Shown: positions 45,334 through 56,902 of the stretch, in pieces
Numbering within the stretch: position 1 is the first letter of the stretch
Layout of the letters: each line of letters starts with the position of its first letter
Assembly: GCF_964355755.1 (NCBI RefSeq)
Contig: NC_092671.1
Location: forward strand, 10,301,001 to 10,365,000
Reading direction: 5' to 3'
DNA length: 64,000 nucleotides
Origin: Antedon mediterranea
Taxonomy: Eukaryota > Echinodermata > Crinoidea > Comatulida > Antedonidae
The notes under the pieces: model-generated
What the model saw: only the letters and a program-made list of their open reading frames with translations
Told to the model about the DNA's origin: nothing
Database searches by the model: none
Program-made: the position numbers and the translations under genes

Positions 45334-46318
45334 TGCCACTGTGCTTATAGATAAATGTAATAAAAACATGATTACAATGGTTCAAGGTACAATAGTAAGC
45401 AATTTAGTTAAAAAATAGACTTTTAAACGACAACATATCGGAAATTGAACAGCGCCATTTTGACAGGTTAAGAGCAATTATGTGACGTCAGATTAGGTGG
45501 ACGCATTCAAGCAAATCCAAGCGTCCATCGTCTTAGTACAGTATTTCGATATGGAAGTGCGGGATATAACCATAAATAAAATCAATTAAATAGCCTAACA
45601 TACCTAATATTTTCGGAATATGGTTTGGAGTTTTAATTCAGAAAATTTGGAACCAGAATATACAGAAAGAGAGTTAGTTTTGCGTCGTGCTGATGAGGAA
45701 AAAAAGAAGAGAAGAAGAACATTCTCGAGCATAACAAGCCGTCGAAGAATGGTGTACTTGCGGCCAGTGTATCTGTACTGTATGCCTTACTAGGCCTAGA
45801 ACTCGTGTTGAACGAAAATATAGTAGACACTGCATCGTCAACCAACAGCCTCCGTTTGGAAGGTTTGCCAGTTAATTCCCCTACCAAATCCCGTTTGAAA
45901 CAGCTAGGCAATAAAAGTAACAATAGATTAACAATAGCTGAAAGATTTACAAATTGGCTTGCAGAAGAAAAGATCGATCGAAGGTTTGTTTACCAAGCCA
46001 GCGCATGCTCATACCGTGTCATCGTCGGCCTGCATGACCGCATGTCGCGTTATTAGCCAATCATATTAGCGGATTTGCTTAGCCAATAGAAGCGCCGAAT
46101 GCAACCGCGAATCTTAAAATTTTCGTCGGCCGTATCTGACGTCACAAACAGGCTGCCATGAGGACAAGATGGCGATTTTCAAATGTCTTGAAAACAGCTT
46201 TAAAATCCTGTTTACTAGAAAACTACAAATCCGATTTAAACATAAATTGTTCTGAATATTAAGTTGGTAGGGTTACTTTTATAATAGTTAGGTAAGATAT
46301 TAGGGTGTTCCTTTCCTT
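45334..46318. mobile_element. 1-kb inserted DNA-transposon-like unit with imperfect inverted ends
   Basis: A left segment at about 45450-45495 ('agcgccattttgacagg', 'tgtgacgtcagat') reappears inverted on the right at about 46130-46185 ('atctgacgtcaca', 'caggctgcc', 'caagatggcga'). The TGACGTCA words lie at 45483-45490 and 46138-46145. Between them is a frameshifted coding relic (next entry). The unit is GC-richer than its surroundings. I infer a decayed DNA transposon or a mobilised gene fragment. Confidence 0.55.
45620..46000 (+). pseudogene. frameshifted relic resembling the P2X7 cytoplasmic (ballast) domain family
   Basis: Three consecutive frames carry protein-like pieces. Frame one starts with ATG at 45620 and reads NSENLEPEYTERELVLRRAD. 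Frame two from 45741 reads VEEWCTCGQCICTVC. Frame three, from about 45920, reads NRLTIAERFTNWL and later ACSYRVI. The order 'EPEYT.EEL..R', 'WCxCGxC', 'NR...A.R.F..W' recalls the P2X7 intracellular-domain family, a zinc-binding module found in many copies in marine invertebrates. Two frameshifts and stops make it non-functional. The match is from pattern memory only. Confidence 0.45.
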
Positions 46319-46394
46319 TAAATATGGTAGTCATATGACATCATCATGTCCATATATGGGCACATCACATTTTTTGTCACATAAACTTTGATAG

Positions 46395-46555
46395 TGTAGA
46401 CAGAGCCTTATAAAATAATGAGGTTCATTGAATAGTGGTTGGCTATAATGTTAAAACATATACTGTCCCTCATTCATTTCATAGAAAAACATCCCCTTAA
46501 TAGGGGTTCCCCCTGAATAGTGTTTCAAAGGAATGGTTCTACTGTATAAAGTCTG
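46395..46555 (-). mobile_element. Tigger-like fragment, minus orientation
   Basis: On the minus strand it reads 'tacagtagaaccattccttt', 'ctattcagggggaaccccta', 'ttaaggggatg' and 'atgaatgagggacagtatat'. The beginning 'cagtagaacc' is a Tigger-type terminus. This is the copy that best links the 'ttaaggggac' word family to a transposon end. Confidence 0.65.
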
Positions 46556-48137
46556 TATTTATAAAACAAGATTGTTAAGCTGCCCAATCTAACTTCCAGA
46601 TTTACAGTAGTAATAGTAATCACCATTTACAACAAAAGATTTATTATTTCTTATAAATCAAAGTACAAATTCATTATTTCAGTTTCGTTGATATTTTAAG
46701 ATTTCGTTTTCTTTAACTTTAAGTAATTAATCATAACAAATATATTACTTTTGCTTCCTGTATAAAATATTATATATCACTTCCTAAACGTGTTCATAAA
46801 TTTGGTGTAAAGTACAGACAAAAGCATAAACTACAATACAAGTTTAATTATTAATAATAAAATTATATATCTTTAATTGAAGCATTTTTTTAAATCTAAA
46901 AAATAGCCTTAGCATATTTTCACACACACACTGCACACTTATATTCTACTCAACTAATAGCATTATAATTTAATTTAATTTAAATCACAAATACAGATGT
47001 TAATATAATATGAACCTTAGCAGTTTATCTTTTGGTTATTTATGCCTCATAAATCTGTCATGATAAAAAACAACATAGTAATAAAAATATAGATCTTGTG
47101 AGGAATTTTTAAAGAATAAATCATGAAATATCATATTCAACTACTGTATATCATTTAGTTGAGAGATTTTTTTCAAGGGACATCCGTTGAAAATTAAAAG
47201 ATGCTAAATCGCATACTTTAGTTATCTATTTTTAGAATTCATGCAAGTAAATGTATAGACCTGTTGCAAAAAATATTACCGATTAATAAAAGTTGGGTCA
47301 ATGTTCTGTTCTGATACCAAGACAAATTAGAAGATTTTGATCAAACGCCTATTAATAAATATAATTATTTTCACTGATTTTAATTCAATGTTTGTGAAAA
47401 GTTTAAGACAGATCGGATATGTAACGTATACAAGACAAGTTTTATATTGTGTATATCCTTCCCGAAAAATAAGCATAATTTATATACAGATAGAAATTAT
47501 AGATGGCAGCAGACTAGAATTTACCTATATGAAGTTCAAGGAATATTAAATAAATTTATTAACGTCATGATTTAACACTTTAATATTTAATTAATTATTA
47601 TTAGGAATAAAGTTTAATACTAAAGTTTAAAACATGTATACTCAATATTTGATTGGTTGATTCTGTGTCATGCATCATTCTTTTACATTTCAATAACACT
47701 TATGTGGACTTAATACACACGGTTAGATTTTTGTAAATACTGTATTTTGATAATTTTGTGTGACCTGGTAACGTGATTAATGTACCAAAACCAATCTTTA
47801 GTGCATGTTATCTATATTATGTTAATTTATTGTTTAATAATAAATAAAGCAATAAAGGTATCATGATTCAATCAATGTTGTTATTTCCATAAAAATTGAA
47901 GAATTTTGTATTTACTGCCCTCTATAGTACAATGAAGAATATTGTAACTACAGTACACTATTACAAATATGAGTAATACAGATGAATGCATACCAATGTT
48001 CCCATAAACAAACAATACATTTGTAGTAAAAAGAGCTAATAAATACTTATTGGAAAAAAACAAGTATGATAGATACATATATATAATCATAATTAAATGA
48101 TAGATGAATATTATAGTGTTATATAAACACATACAGC
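46556..48137. other. AT-rich sequence without recognised feature
   Basis: Only short AT-rich words and chance open frames are present (for example 47337-47549 on the plus strand). Confidence 0.6.
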
Positions 48138-48225
48138 CTTGATTTGATTTGATTTTATTTTATTCAGGTTTCAACATAAAATTACAAGACAAAGATTAAA
48201 AATACAAATAGAAACATGCAAAGTA
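48138..48225 (-). mobile_element. LINE 3' end with (AAATC)n tail on the minus strand
   Basis: 'ttgatttgatttgattttat' followed by 'tttattcaggtttcaacata' has the same design as the retroelement tails at 21558 and 22181. It abuts the 40-bp minisatellite, which may have expanded from its 3' UTR. Confidence 0.45.
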
Positions 48226-49418
48226 TTTGCACAGTACACAAGAAACCTAAGATAGCCCATAAAGTATTGCAGAGTACACAAGAAACCTAGGATAGCCCAT
48301 AAAGTATTGCACAGTACACAAGAAACCTAGGACAGCCCATAAAGTATTGCACAGTACACAAGAAACCTAGGATAGCCCATAAAGTATTGCAGAGTACACA
48401 AGAAACCTAGGATAGCCCATAAAGTATTGCAGAGTACACAAGAAACCTAGGATAGCCCATAAAGTATTGCAGAGTACACAAGAAACCTAGGATAGCCTAT
48501 AAAGTATTGCAGAGTACACAAGAAACCTAGGATAGCCTATAAAGTATTGCACAGTACACAAGAAACCTAGGATAGCCCATAAAGTATTGCACAGTACACA
48601 AGAAACCTAGGATAGCCCATAAAGTATTGCACAGTACACAAGAAACCTAGGATAGCCCATAAAGTATTGCACAGTACACAAGAAACCTAGGATAGCCCAT
48701 AAAGTATTGCACAGTACACAAGAAACCTAGGATATTGCACAGTACACAAGAAACCTAGGATAGCCCATAAAGTATTGCACAGTACACAAGAAACCTAGGA
48801 TAGCCCATAAAGTATTGCACAGTACACAAGAAACCTAGGATAGCCCATAAAGTATTGCACAGTACACAAGAAACCTAGGATATTGCACAGTACACAAGAA
48901 ACCTAGGATAGCCCATAAAGTATTGCACAGTACACAAGAAACCTAGGATAGCCCATAAAGTATTGCACAGTACACAAGAAACCTAGGATAGCCCATAAAG
49001 TATTGCACAGTACACAAGAAACCTAGGATATTGCACAGTACACAAGAAACCTAGGATAGCCTATAAAGTATTGCACAGTACACAAGAAACCTAGGATAGC
49101 CCATAAAGTATTGCACAGTACACAAGAAACCTAGGATAGCCCATAAAGTATTGCACAGTACACAAGAAACCTAGGATAGCCCATAAAGTATTGCACAGTA
49201 CACAAGAAACCTAGGATAGCCCATAAAGTATTGCACAGTACACAAGAAACCTAGGATAGCCCATAAAGTATTGCACAATACACAAGAAACCTAGGATAGC
49301 CCATAAAGTATTGCACAGTACACAAGAAACCTAGGATAGCCCATAAAGTATTGCACAGTACACAAGAAACCTAGGATATTGCACAGTACACAAGAAACCT
49401 AGGATAGCCCATAAAGTC
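48211..49418. repeat. 40-bp minisatellite with 28-bp deletion units and higher-order order
   Basis: The main unit is 'gcacagtacacaagaaacct' plus 'aggatagcccataaagtatt' (40 bp), about 29 units, nearly identical. Four units lack 'agcccataaagt' and are 28 bp, with their 'gatatt' junctions at 48731, 48879, 49027 and 49375. The first three are spaced exactly 148 bp (three full units plus a short one), the last 348 bp. Early units have 'gcagag' and later ones 'gcacag'. Confidence 0.97.
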
Positions 49419-49511
49419 GAAAAAAAACCCAACTTATTTCCAATGGGGTCCTATTATCATAAACTTGCGCGATAAAAACAAAAAACGGTAAAATTACAAA
49501 AACGAGTACAC

Positions 49512-51128
49512 CTGGGGCGGATCCAGACATTTTTTAGAGGGGGGGTCCGCCGATAAAAAGGGCACATCAGATATTGAGTATTTGAGCCACAGCCCCCCCA
49601 TGGTGGGGGTTGTGGCGAAGCGAATTTTGTTACAGGACACACTTAGATGGCCGGAAATGGCACTCTCGCACGCAAAATCCATGATAAATGGCACCTTTCT
49701 AGTTCGCCGGAAATGACACTTTATTAGCAGGGATAACGATGCAAAATTAAAAGTTGTTATTTTTCAACCAATTTAAACATTATCTGTTGGTATTTTGTTT
49801 CAATATTCCAATAAAGAAAGAATTACGAAAATCTGACTTGTAGTTTTCGAAATATAGGGTCTAAAACATTGCCGAAAATGATCGTTTTTAGCCACGAACG
49901 TTGTAAACAAATTGCGCCATTTTTCGCTAAAATAATTACATATAATTACGTTTTATAGTAATTTCTTTTATATATCAACATTGGAAATATCAATAAAATA
50001 TGTTATTAAATGTTTATAAAATATATAGAGTTGTTTATTTAACGGAGTTCGTACAAATTCATTGCTCTAAATTTGTGTAGTACCGTTCAGTACAGAGTGA
50101 TCACGTGACCTCTTGGTACACGTACGCGAGAGAAAACATTCCGCTGTGGGTGATTCGCATCCACCAATCAAATAGCCAGAATCCAAAATCATTCAACCGG
50201 CCGTGAGCTCTGCCGATCGCGGGAAAGCTCAGCTTTGATTGGCTTACGATGACATCATATCACAAAATGGTGGTTTTGTAGTTGAGCCTCACGTAATTTT
50301 CACAAATAATTGTTTCAAAAATGAAATAAATGAACCTTCTTTATGGTATGTGTGATTTTTCTTTAAAAGATTTGAATAATAAAGGCTTGATATCGAGAAA
50401 AAAACATTTTTTTTGCACTTATAATAAATATTTCTCAAAGAAAAAAGCACATGGCTTGTAGAACTATATTATCTTGGCGTAGGAAGTCAAACAAATCCCA
50501 GGTCATGAGAGGCTCAACTACAAGAACAAAGTTGAATAGTGTAGGATGACCGTTCGATGATTTTTGAGTAAACAATCTACCGCGTATGGTCGTACGCGCT
50601 AGATAGTACGATATTTTAAATACATTTTTTACATGTTTGGTTGGATGTAATGGAAATAAAAAATAGTTGATCTGATGGAATGATATGTAAATAAACAAAT
50701 ACTCAAAAGAATTATGTTTACAGTTCAATTATTTTCAGAATAATAATACATCAAAATGTGTTTACCAATGGACAAATAATCACGTCAATGACATAGCGTG
50801 CATGGTAACGTACGCGGAGTTGAATCGTAAAAAGTTTACATGCGCCCTCTGTAGTATGTGAAACGATCTATTTTTAGAAGTTTAAGTAGAGATCATCACG
50901 CGTCACCACCTCTCACGATGCTCTTTGATCGGCCGCCGTAACTTAACATCGCGCTCATTGTGATAAATTTCTGTTTTTATTTTTGGGGTTAGTGTAGCCT
51001 ACTCTGTGCATACTAATATACACACAAATATGTCACACGAATAAAATATTGAACCTCTAAAAAAAGGGCACCCTTAAAATTTAGGGGGGGTCCGGACCCC
51101 GTGGACCCCCCCTCTGGATCCGCCCCAG
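49512..51128. mobile_element. 1.6-kb DNA transposon, non-autonomous, inverted ends CTGGGGCGGATCCAG
   Basis: The left end 'ctggggcggatccaga' at 49512 matches the reverse complement of the right end 'tctggatccgccccag' ending at 51128. Both continue into G-rich 'gagggggggtcc' and 'aagggcac' similarity. The flanks repeat 'agtacac' (5-7 bp depending on where the end is set). The ends look hAT-like. No transposase frame is seen. Inside, 'ttgtagttgagcctc' (50276-50290) and 'gaggctcaactacaa' (50509-50523) form a perfect 15-bp inverted pair, perhaps a nested element. Confidence 0.8.
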
Positions 51129-51139
51129 TACACAATAAA

Positions 51140-51440
51140 AAAATCCCAGAAGTTAAGCTATATTGGGCCCGATTAGAGCTTGGTGATCACCATCTGTGAA
51201 TACCGGGTGCTGCTGGGTCCCATTAGGCATTTGAAATCAGCACTGCTGACTCTTATGGCAGCCTCTGCATCTAGTATCTGCCTCAGACGTATTATGCCTC
51301 TCCTCTGGTTAAGGTGGGCACTGGATGAGAGAAGCCCTTGATCAATGTTGTTGGGACCATCCAAAGGTGCTTTAAACAGTCCTGGCATTAAGATGAATGC
51401 AAGACTAATTGACATTGTCGTTTTACTACACGACAGAAGT
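51140..51440 (+). mobile_element. 5S-rRNA-derived sequence, possible SINE3-type element or 5S pseudogene
   Basis: From about 51146 to 51218 'agaagttaagc', 'gggcccgattagagcttgg', 'tgatcacc' and 'tgaataccgggtgctgctgg' follow the 3' half of 5S rRNA, including the internal promoter region (A-block and C-block). The 5' half is missing or replaced. It is followed by about 210 bp of GC-richer unique sequence ending near 'cgttttactacacgacag'. A 5S-headed SINE is the best explanation. It cannot be a working 5S gene because the first half is lacking. Confidence 0.6.
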
Positions 51441-52685
51441 CAGCCATATATATCATAATTGAATTACATTTTTTAATTATGAAGCATATACTTTTTTTCT
51501 TAATATTATTCATAAGTCTAAATATAGATGCAGTAAATCTTAAAATATAAACAAATCAAAGAAATTTGTTCCAACAGTGAATCGATCTGACTCTTCAGAT
51601 TAATATGGTATTAATACTGAAAAGTAAGAAATACTGTACTATTGAATATTAGAGACAGAGCCCTCAACACTACAACAAGGTCCTTAAAATTCCATTAGTC
51701 TAAATGTTCCAGACTCTTGATGTTAAAACAGTCTGTCGGTAGACAACATTTATACTATATTATTCTATAGCATAATTTAATAATTTAAGCCTATGTGAAT
51801 ATCATTTTTTAAACGTAAAAAATTGTAAAAAAATGAGTTTTTAGGGATTTTTGGTGACCTACAGAACCCAGTGTTAAACATTTGTTAAAATTAATACTAA
51901 TCTAGTTCCATGTATTTAAATATTTGTAATTAATTGATTAATTAATCATATATATTTATTATATTTTAAAAGTTGTTAAATGTGAGATTGTACTAAAGTA
52001 TTATAGAGGATCATTAATATAATAGCAAATTTTGTCGTGATATTCGAAAATACGTCATTATTAATGTTAGATATAAAGTCAATAAAGATAATTTAAATAT
52101 AACATACTGTAGCCAAGCTTAAAATAACATGGCTTAGCTTACATTCCCTTTGGAACTACAAGTACTACACCCACGAGTCCATTCAAAATCTCACAAATTA
52201 ATGTGTTAGCTTGGCTTACTCCCTTTATCATGTCCATTAACTTTCAGTTCAACGAATTAATAAACTGGATTGATATTTAAAACTTAAATTCCTCTTGTTC
52301 TTTAGTTGCTAGTTATACAGATTTGAAATAATTGAGAAAAATAATTATAAATCGTTTATTGTACAGTGGGAATATCCGGGGAAAAGAGAGACATATGTTG
52401 GATGAATAGAAGTGAAATTTATATGGATTATGGTTAGTTTCTTTGTGGTCGACAATAAAGTACTATAAACAATCAATAAAACGATTTTAATTTACCTGGA
52501 TATCCTGATTTTGATCTACAATTATACAGTTACTATTTAGTTTCATAACACTTAAGATTCTTTAAAATCACAAAGTGATTTAAATCATTTGATGTGTCCT
52601 GGTTGTCTTCTGATCTTAACTTAAACTACAGAAGAAAGTCTCCTTTGGGACAATCCTTAATTCTGTTAAGGGCGACACAAACAGG
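51441..52685. other. AT-rich sequence, nothing recognised
   Basis: There are no exon-like islands, terminal repeats or tandem repeats. Confidence 0.6.
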
Positions 52686-53550
52686 TAAATAAAATACTTT
52701 TCACATTTTCCCAAAAAAGGTCAATGAAATATGCTTTACATTTCCCATAAAAGGTCAATAAAATAGTACACTTCATATTTCCACATAAAGGTCAATAAAA
52801 TATTCTTCACATTTCCACATAAAGGTCAATAAAATATGCTTCACATTTCCAAATAAAGGTCAATCAAATATGCTTCACATTTTCCCAAAAAAAAGGTCAA
52901 TAAATTAGTACACTTCACCTTTCCACATAAAGGTCAATAAAAAATTACACTTCGCATTTCCACATAAAGGTCAATAAAATATGCTACACTTCACATTTCT
53001 ACATAAAGGTCAATAAATATGCTTCACATGTTCACATAAAGGTCAATAAATATGCTACACTTCACATGTTCACATAAAGGTCAATAAAATACTTCACATG
53101 TTTACATAAAGGTCAACAAAATAGTACACTTCACATTTCCACATAAAGGTCAATAAAATAGTACACTTCACATTTCCGCATAAAGGTCAATAAATTAGTA
53201 CACTTCACATTTCCACATAAAGGTCAATAAAAAATTACACTTCACATTTCCACATAAAGGTCAATAAAATATGCTACACTTCACATTTCCACATAAAGGT
53301 CAATAAAATATGCTTCACATGTTCACATAAAGGTCAATAAATATGCTACACTTCACATGTTCACATAAAGGTCAATAAAATACTTCCCCTGTTCACATAA
53401 AGGTCAATAAATATGCTTCAAATGTTTACATAAAGGTCAACAAAATAGTACACTTCACATTTCCACATAAAGGTCAATAAAATAGTACACTTCACATTTC
53501 CACATAAAGGTAAATAAAATATGCTTCACATATTCACATAAAGGTCAATA
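52686..53550. repeat. 32-38-bp minisatellite, about 24 units, each with AAGGTCA
   Basis: Units follow 'cttcacatttccacataaag' then 'gtcaataaaatatg', with length variants 'tagtacacttcacat', 'tgctacacttcacat' and shortened ones. Nearly every unit contains ATAAAGGTCAATAAA. Sub-blocks (for example around 52890-53100 and 53190-53400) repeat the same order of variants, so a multi-unit block of about 300 bp was itself duplicated. Confidence 0.95.
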
Positions 53551-55850
53551 ATATCCGGAAAGGTCATTAACATCCCCTTCACAAAATGTTTTTACCATAT
53601 AAATCAACATGATTATGGTAAATGTATATAGGTTTTCGTCTATGGAGATCCTAATCCTTCATCGTAACATCTATTAAAATATGGTGCATAATAAATACGC
53701 ATAATTATCATATCATTCCACATTATCAGAATATTATAACCTAGAGAAGTTAAACGTGAACACATTTTTATAGGATCGTTGATCGAAAGATTATTACATA
53801 TCAATTCCATTAGGAATAAATGAACCCATGAAATCCATTGGGAAACTTCATCTTGTCAAACTATATGATTTAAATGTCAGCCAACGTAAATCAAGCTAAA
53901 TTATTTAAACTAAATCAAGTTTTCAAATTAGGTCAAAGTGACAAATTAATGAATTGTATCTTTACCATACCATCAATTTAATAATTAATTCTATTTTCAA
54001 TGCTACAGTACGGGACAACCTACTGTAATTAAAAGGGGGGCACTTTTCTATGAAACGAACAAAGGCTATTAATGTACAGTATGTTTTCACACTACGGCAG
54101 ACCTCCTCGTAATAATATAACGTTAAAACGGTCCCACAACTATTCACCTAGACAAAGGGTGCGCTATAACATTTCCATGACAAAATTAATGGTTTCTACC
54201 CAAGTAATAAAGAGGGAGCACTACAGTACAGTATATAAATGTTTACAATATTTCCTATTTCTGATTGTAACCAGTGACACATCATGTGATGATTTTCATA
54301 GTATTTATTTATTAGTTATTATATAAAGGAATATGTGACATTTTTCCAATTTATTACGCATTTACAAGCACAAAACACACACAACATTGTGGTGATACAG
54401 TGTTTGGATAGAATAGCAACATTATGTCTTTCTACATTTGATATTAAAACTTGAATATTGAAATTCAGAATGACTTTACATAAGGACAATGTTATAATTG
54501 AGAAAAAGAATCCATTTAAATCAATATTTGTGAATTATTCACATTTATAATAATGATAATTACATAAAAACTGTTTAATGAACACATTAAAATATGTTTA
54601 TTGATCATTGGATGGAATATAGCAGTGTTCTCTTTGTTATAGATCTATAAATCGCTGTATAAATTAATTTAAAACCGGTGAGAGATCTGATCAAAGAAAC
54701 ATCAATGACAGTTGTGGTTAATTTACATCTAACTAATTGATGTGTCATTAATTAACATCAAACATCAGATATTGATGCAGCCAATATAGCTTCACTATTA
54801 GATATTTGATGTTATATTGATGTAGCCAAGCCTAGACCAGTAAAATTACCTGATTGCAAATAGATGTATGCTATTTATAGAACACTGTGACGTCAAACGG
54901 GATCGCTTGCTCGCCATCTTTATGAAAGGTGAATTAGCAGAGCCATTTACTTCTCTGTTCAATTTAAGTGCAATACTCAAAATCTAAAAAGAAACCTTAT
55001 GCCAACTCTATTGATAAATAAATAAATATAAAAAAACATTTTTGACGAATAATAAATTTAAAAGAGTTTGCCGTTCAAAAAATGTACATTTCAATTTCTT
55101 GGAAATACATTGAAATATAACATTTTTGAGGTCAAAGGATGTATATATTAATTAGCCAATACAATTAAAGTAATTGCACAAATATTTGCATAATGTATGT
55201 GTACCTGTACTACAATTTGACCAATCAATTTAATAATTTGAATATAGTAGTAAATTTACTATTATTAGTTTTACTCTCTAAGCTAGGACTTGTGGGAAGG
55301 GTGGAATCAAATGATAAAAAGGTATGCCTGCTAAAGCCAGTATTGTTAGTAAAATTTCATCCTTGGGCCTACCACTTCCACACACCTCTAATTTATACAT
55401 CAACAAAATTATTATACTACTACAGTATATCGCTACTCTTCAACACAATTTTATACCTACTTTATGTATATTTGACCTAGCTGAAACGTGCAGTACAATT
55501 TCTACCAATCCATTAAGATGGAAACATATACAGTAATATATTTTTGATTATTAAATATAAGTAATAAGTTTAAGTAAAATGTAACAAAATACCAGCAATT
55601 GCTTGGCGAATACGTCACAAGCCAGCCAGCCTCAGTTCAATTTGTAATTTATTTGATTTGGATAATTTTGTCAGCTGCCTTGAATAATACCATACTATTT
55701 AACATATTATTTCAAAGTTAATTTGAATGAAATATAATTGCTATATAGCAAATAAATTGAAAATAGCAATATTTAGTTAATTATTCCACATTAATTCTAC
55801 TTCAGGAATTGTGAACATTATAAACCCAACCGTTCAAATGATCCTAATAA
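53551..55850. other. AT-rich sequence with a Tigger-like fragment
   Basis: A fragment at about 54000-54115 ('acagtacgggacaacctact', 'ggggggcacttttctatgaa') belongs to the Tigger-like family. Open frames at 54072 and 55193 on the plus strand have no coding character that I can recognise. Confidence 0.5.
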
Positions 55851-56112
55851 ATTATCCAAATAAAAATATATTTTACATTAAGAAACTGTATACATTAATA
55901 TAAAGAATTCGAAAATAGGAAATTTACACATTCAGTTGAATAGTGTAAAACGGAAAGATTTAAATAAGAGAAAAAATGTGTCTTGCTCTGAAAATTATCC
56001 AATAAAAATATATTTTCATTAAGGAACTGTATATATTAATATAAAGAATAAAAAAAAAAAAGGAAATTTAAACATCCAGTTGAAATAGTGTAAAACAGAA
56101 AGAGTAAAATAA
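55851..56112. repeat. about 120-bp segment duplicated at an offset of 143 bp
   Basis: 'attatccaaataaaaatata', 'ctgtatacattaatataaag' and 'gttgaatagtgtaaaac' occur in the same order starting at 55851 and 55994, with an A-run expansion in the second copy. Confidence 0.85.
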
Positions 56113-56902
56113 TGCGGACTCTTATGATGCATGTGTTATCACTGGTTTAATTCTAGACAAAATTGCAAAATATACATATTACAAATTGTACTCTATTTCA
56201 ATAACCAAAGGAATTTAATTATGACTGGTTTTGACCAAAATAAAAACTTATACTGTAAATAAACAACACTATTGCAAACTATAGTAACTGCAATATTAAG
56301 TAAGGCAGCCAGATATATGCATATTATACAATGCTTGGCAAATAGGGTCCACAGCATATTAGGGAGCCTTTGATTTGAGATGACCTACAACTTATAGGAC
56401 TTATGTAAATAATAATTAGTTACGTTATTTTTTCAATCGTCATGGCCCTCAGAAAATCGACCAAATTGGATCCATCCGACAACAAAAATTGTCAAACAAA
56501 ACTCAATGTAATTGTAAGCAAATATTACCTCCATATTGTAAATGTCATATAGTAAATTTACAAAATCGAAAGCTTCCTAGTAACCTTATTTCAAAATGTA
56601 CATTTAGATCACATTTACCCTAAAATAGTCATACTATCTTTCTGTACTACTACAGTATGTTTATACTACTGAAATAATAAATTTCTGTTATATTATTATT
56701 TTAATAAAGTATAACGATAATATTAGAGATTCAACAGTGATACAGTTATATTTCTAATATCGTTGATCGAAAAATACACAATTTTATTGCCTTTATAAGG
56801 TAATTGTACTAACGCTGTCATTTGCAGAGGATAATGAATGGTTAAACCAAGGTCATAAACATCTTGCATAATGCAAATTAATATTGCATAATAATAGTTC
56901 TA
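56113..56902. other. AT-rich sequence, nothing recognised
   Basis: There are no gene-like or transposon-like features. Confidence 0.6.

Larger units (their letters stand above)
45270..46412. mobile_element. MITE family 1, copy C, split by a 1-kb insertion
   Basis: The left half (about 45270-45333) has 'gctctgtccacactatcaaa' and 'ttgacaaaaaagtgtgatgt'. The right half (46319-46412) has 'aatatggtagtcatatgaca', 'ccatatatgggcacatcaca' and 'tttgatagtgtagacagag'. Together they make one family-1 element in the same order as copies A and D. The 1-kb sequence between them was therefore inserted later. Exact insertion edges are uncertain by about 20 bp. Confidence 0.8.

Noticed and set aside
45805-46056. 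83-codon plus-strand open frame taken as an intact small gene
   Set aside because: It is one of three frames of a broken coding relic; the motif EEWCTCGQC lies in a different frame just upstream.
48211-49418. Regular direct repeats resembling a CRISPR array
   Set aside because: The repeats are contiguous with no unique spacers, and the setting is an intron-bearing animal genome. It is a minisatellite.
51173-51415. 80-codon minus-strand open frame in the GC-richer block
   Set aside because: It overlaps the antisense of the 5S-like region and shows no recognised domain; the DNA-level similarity to 5S rRNA explains the composition.
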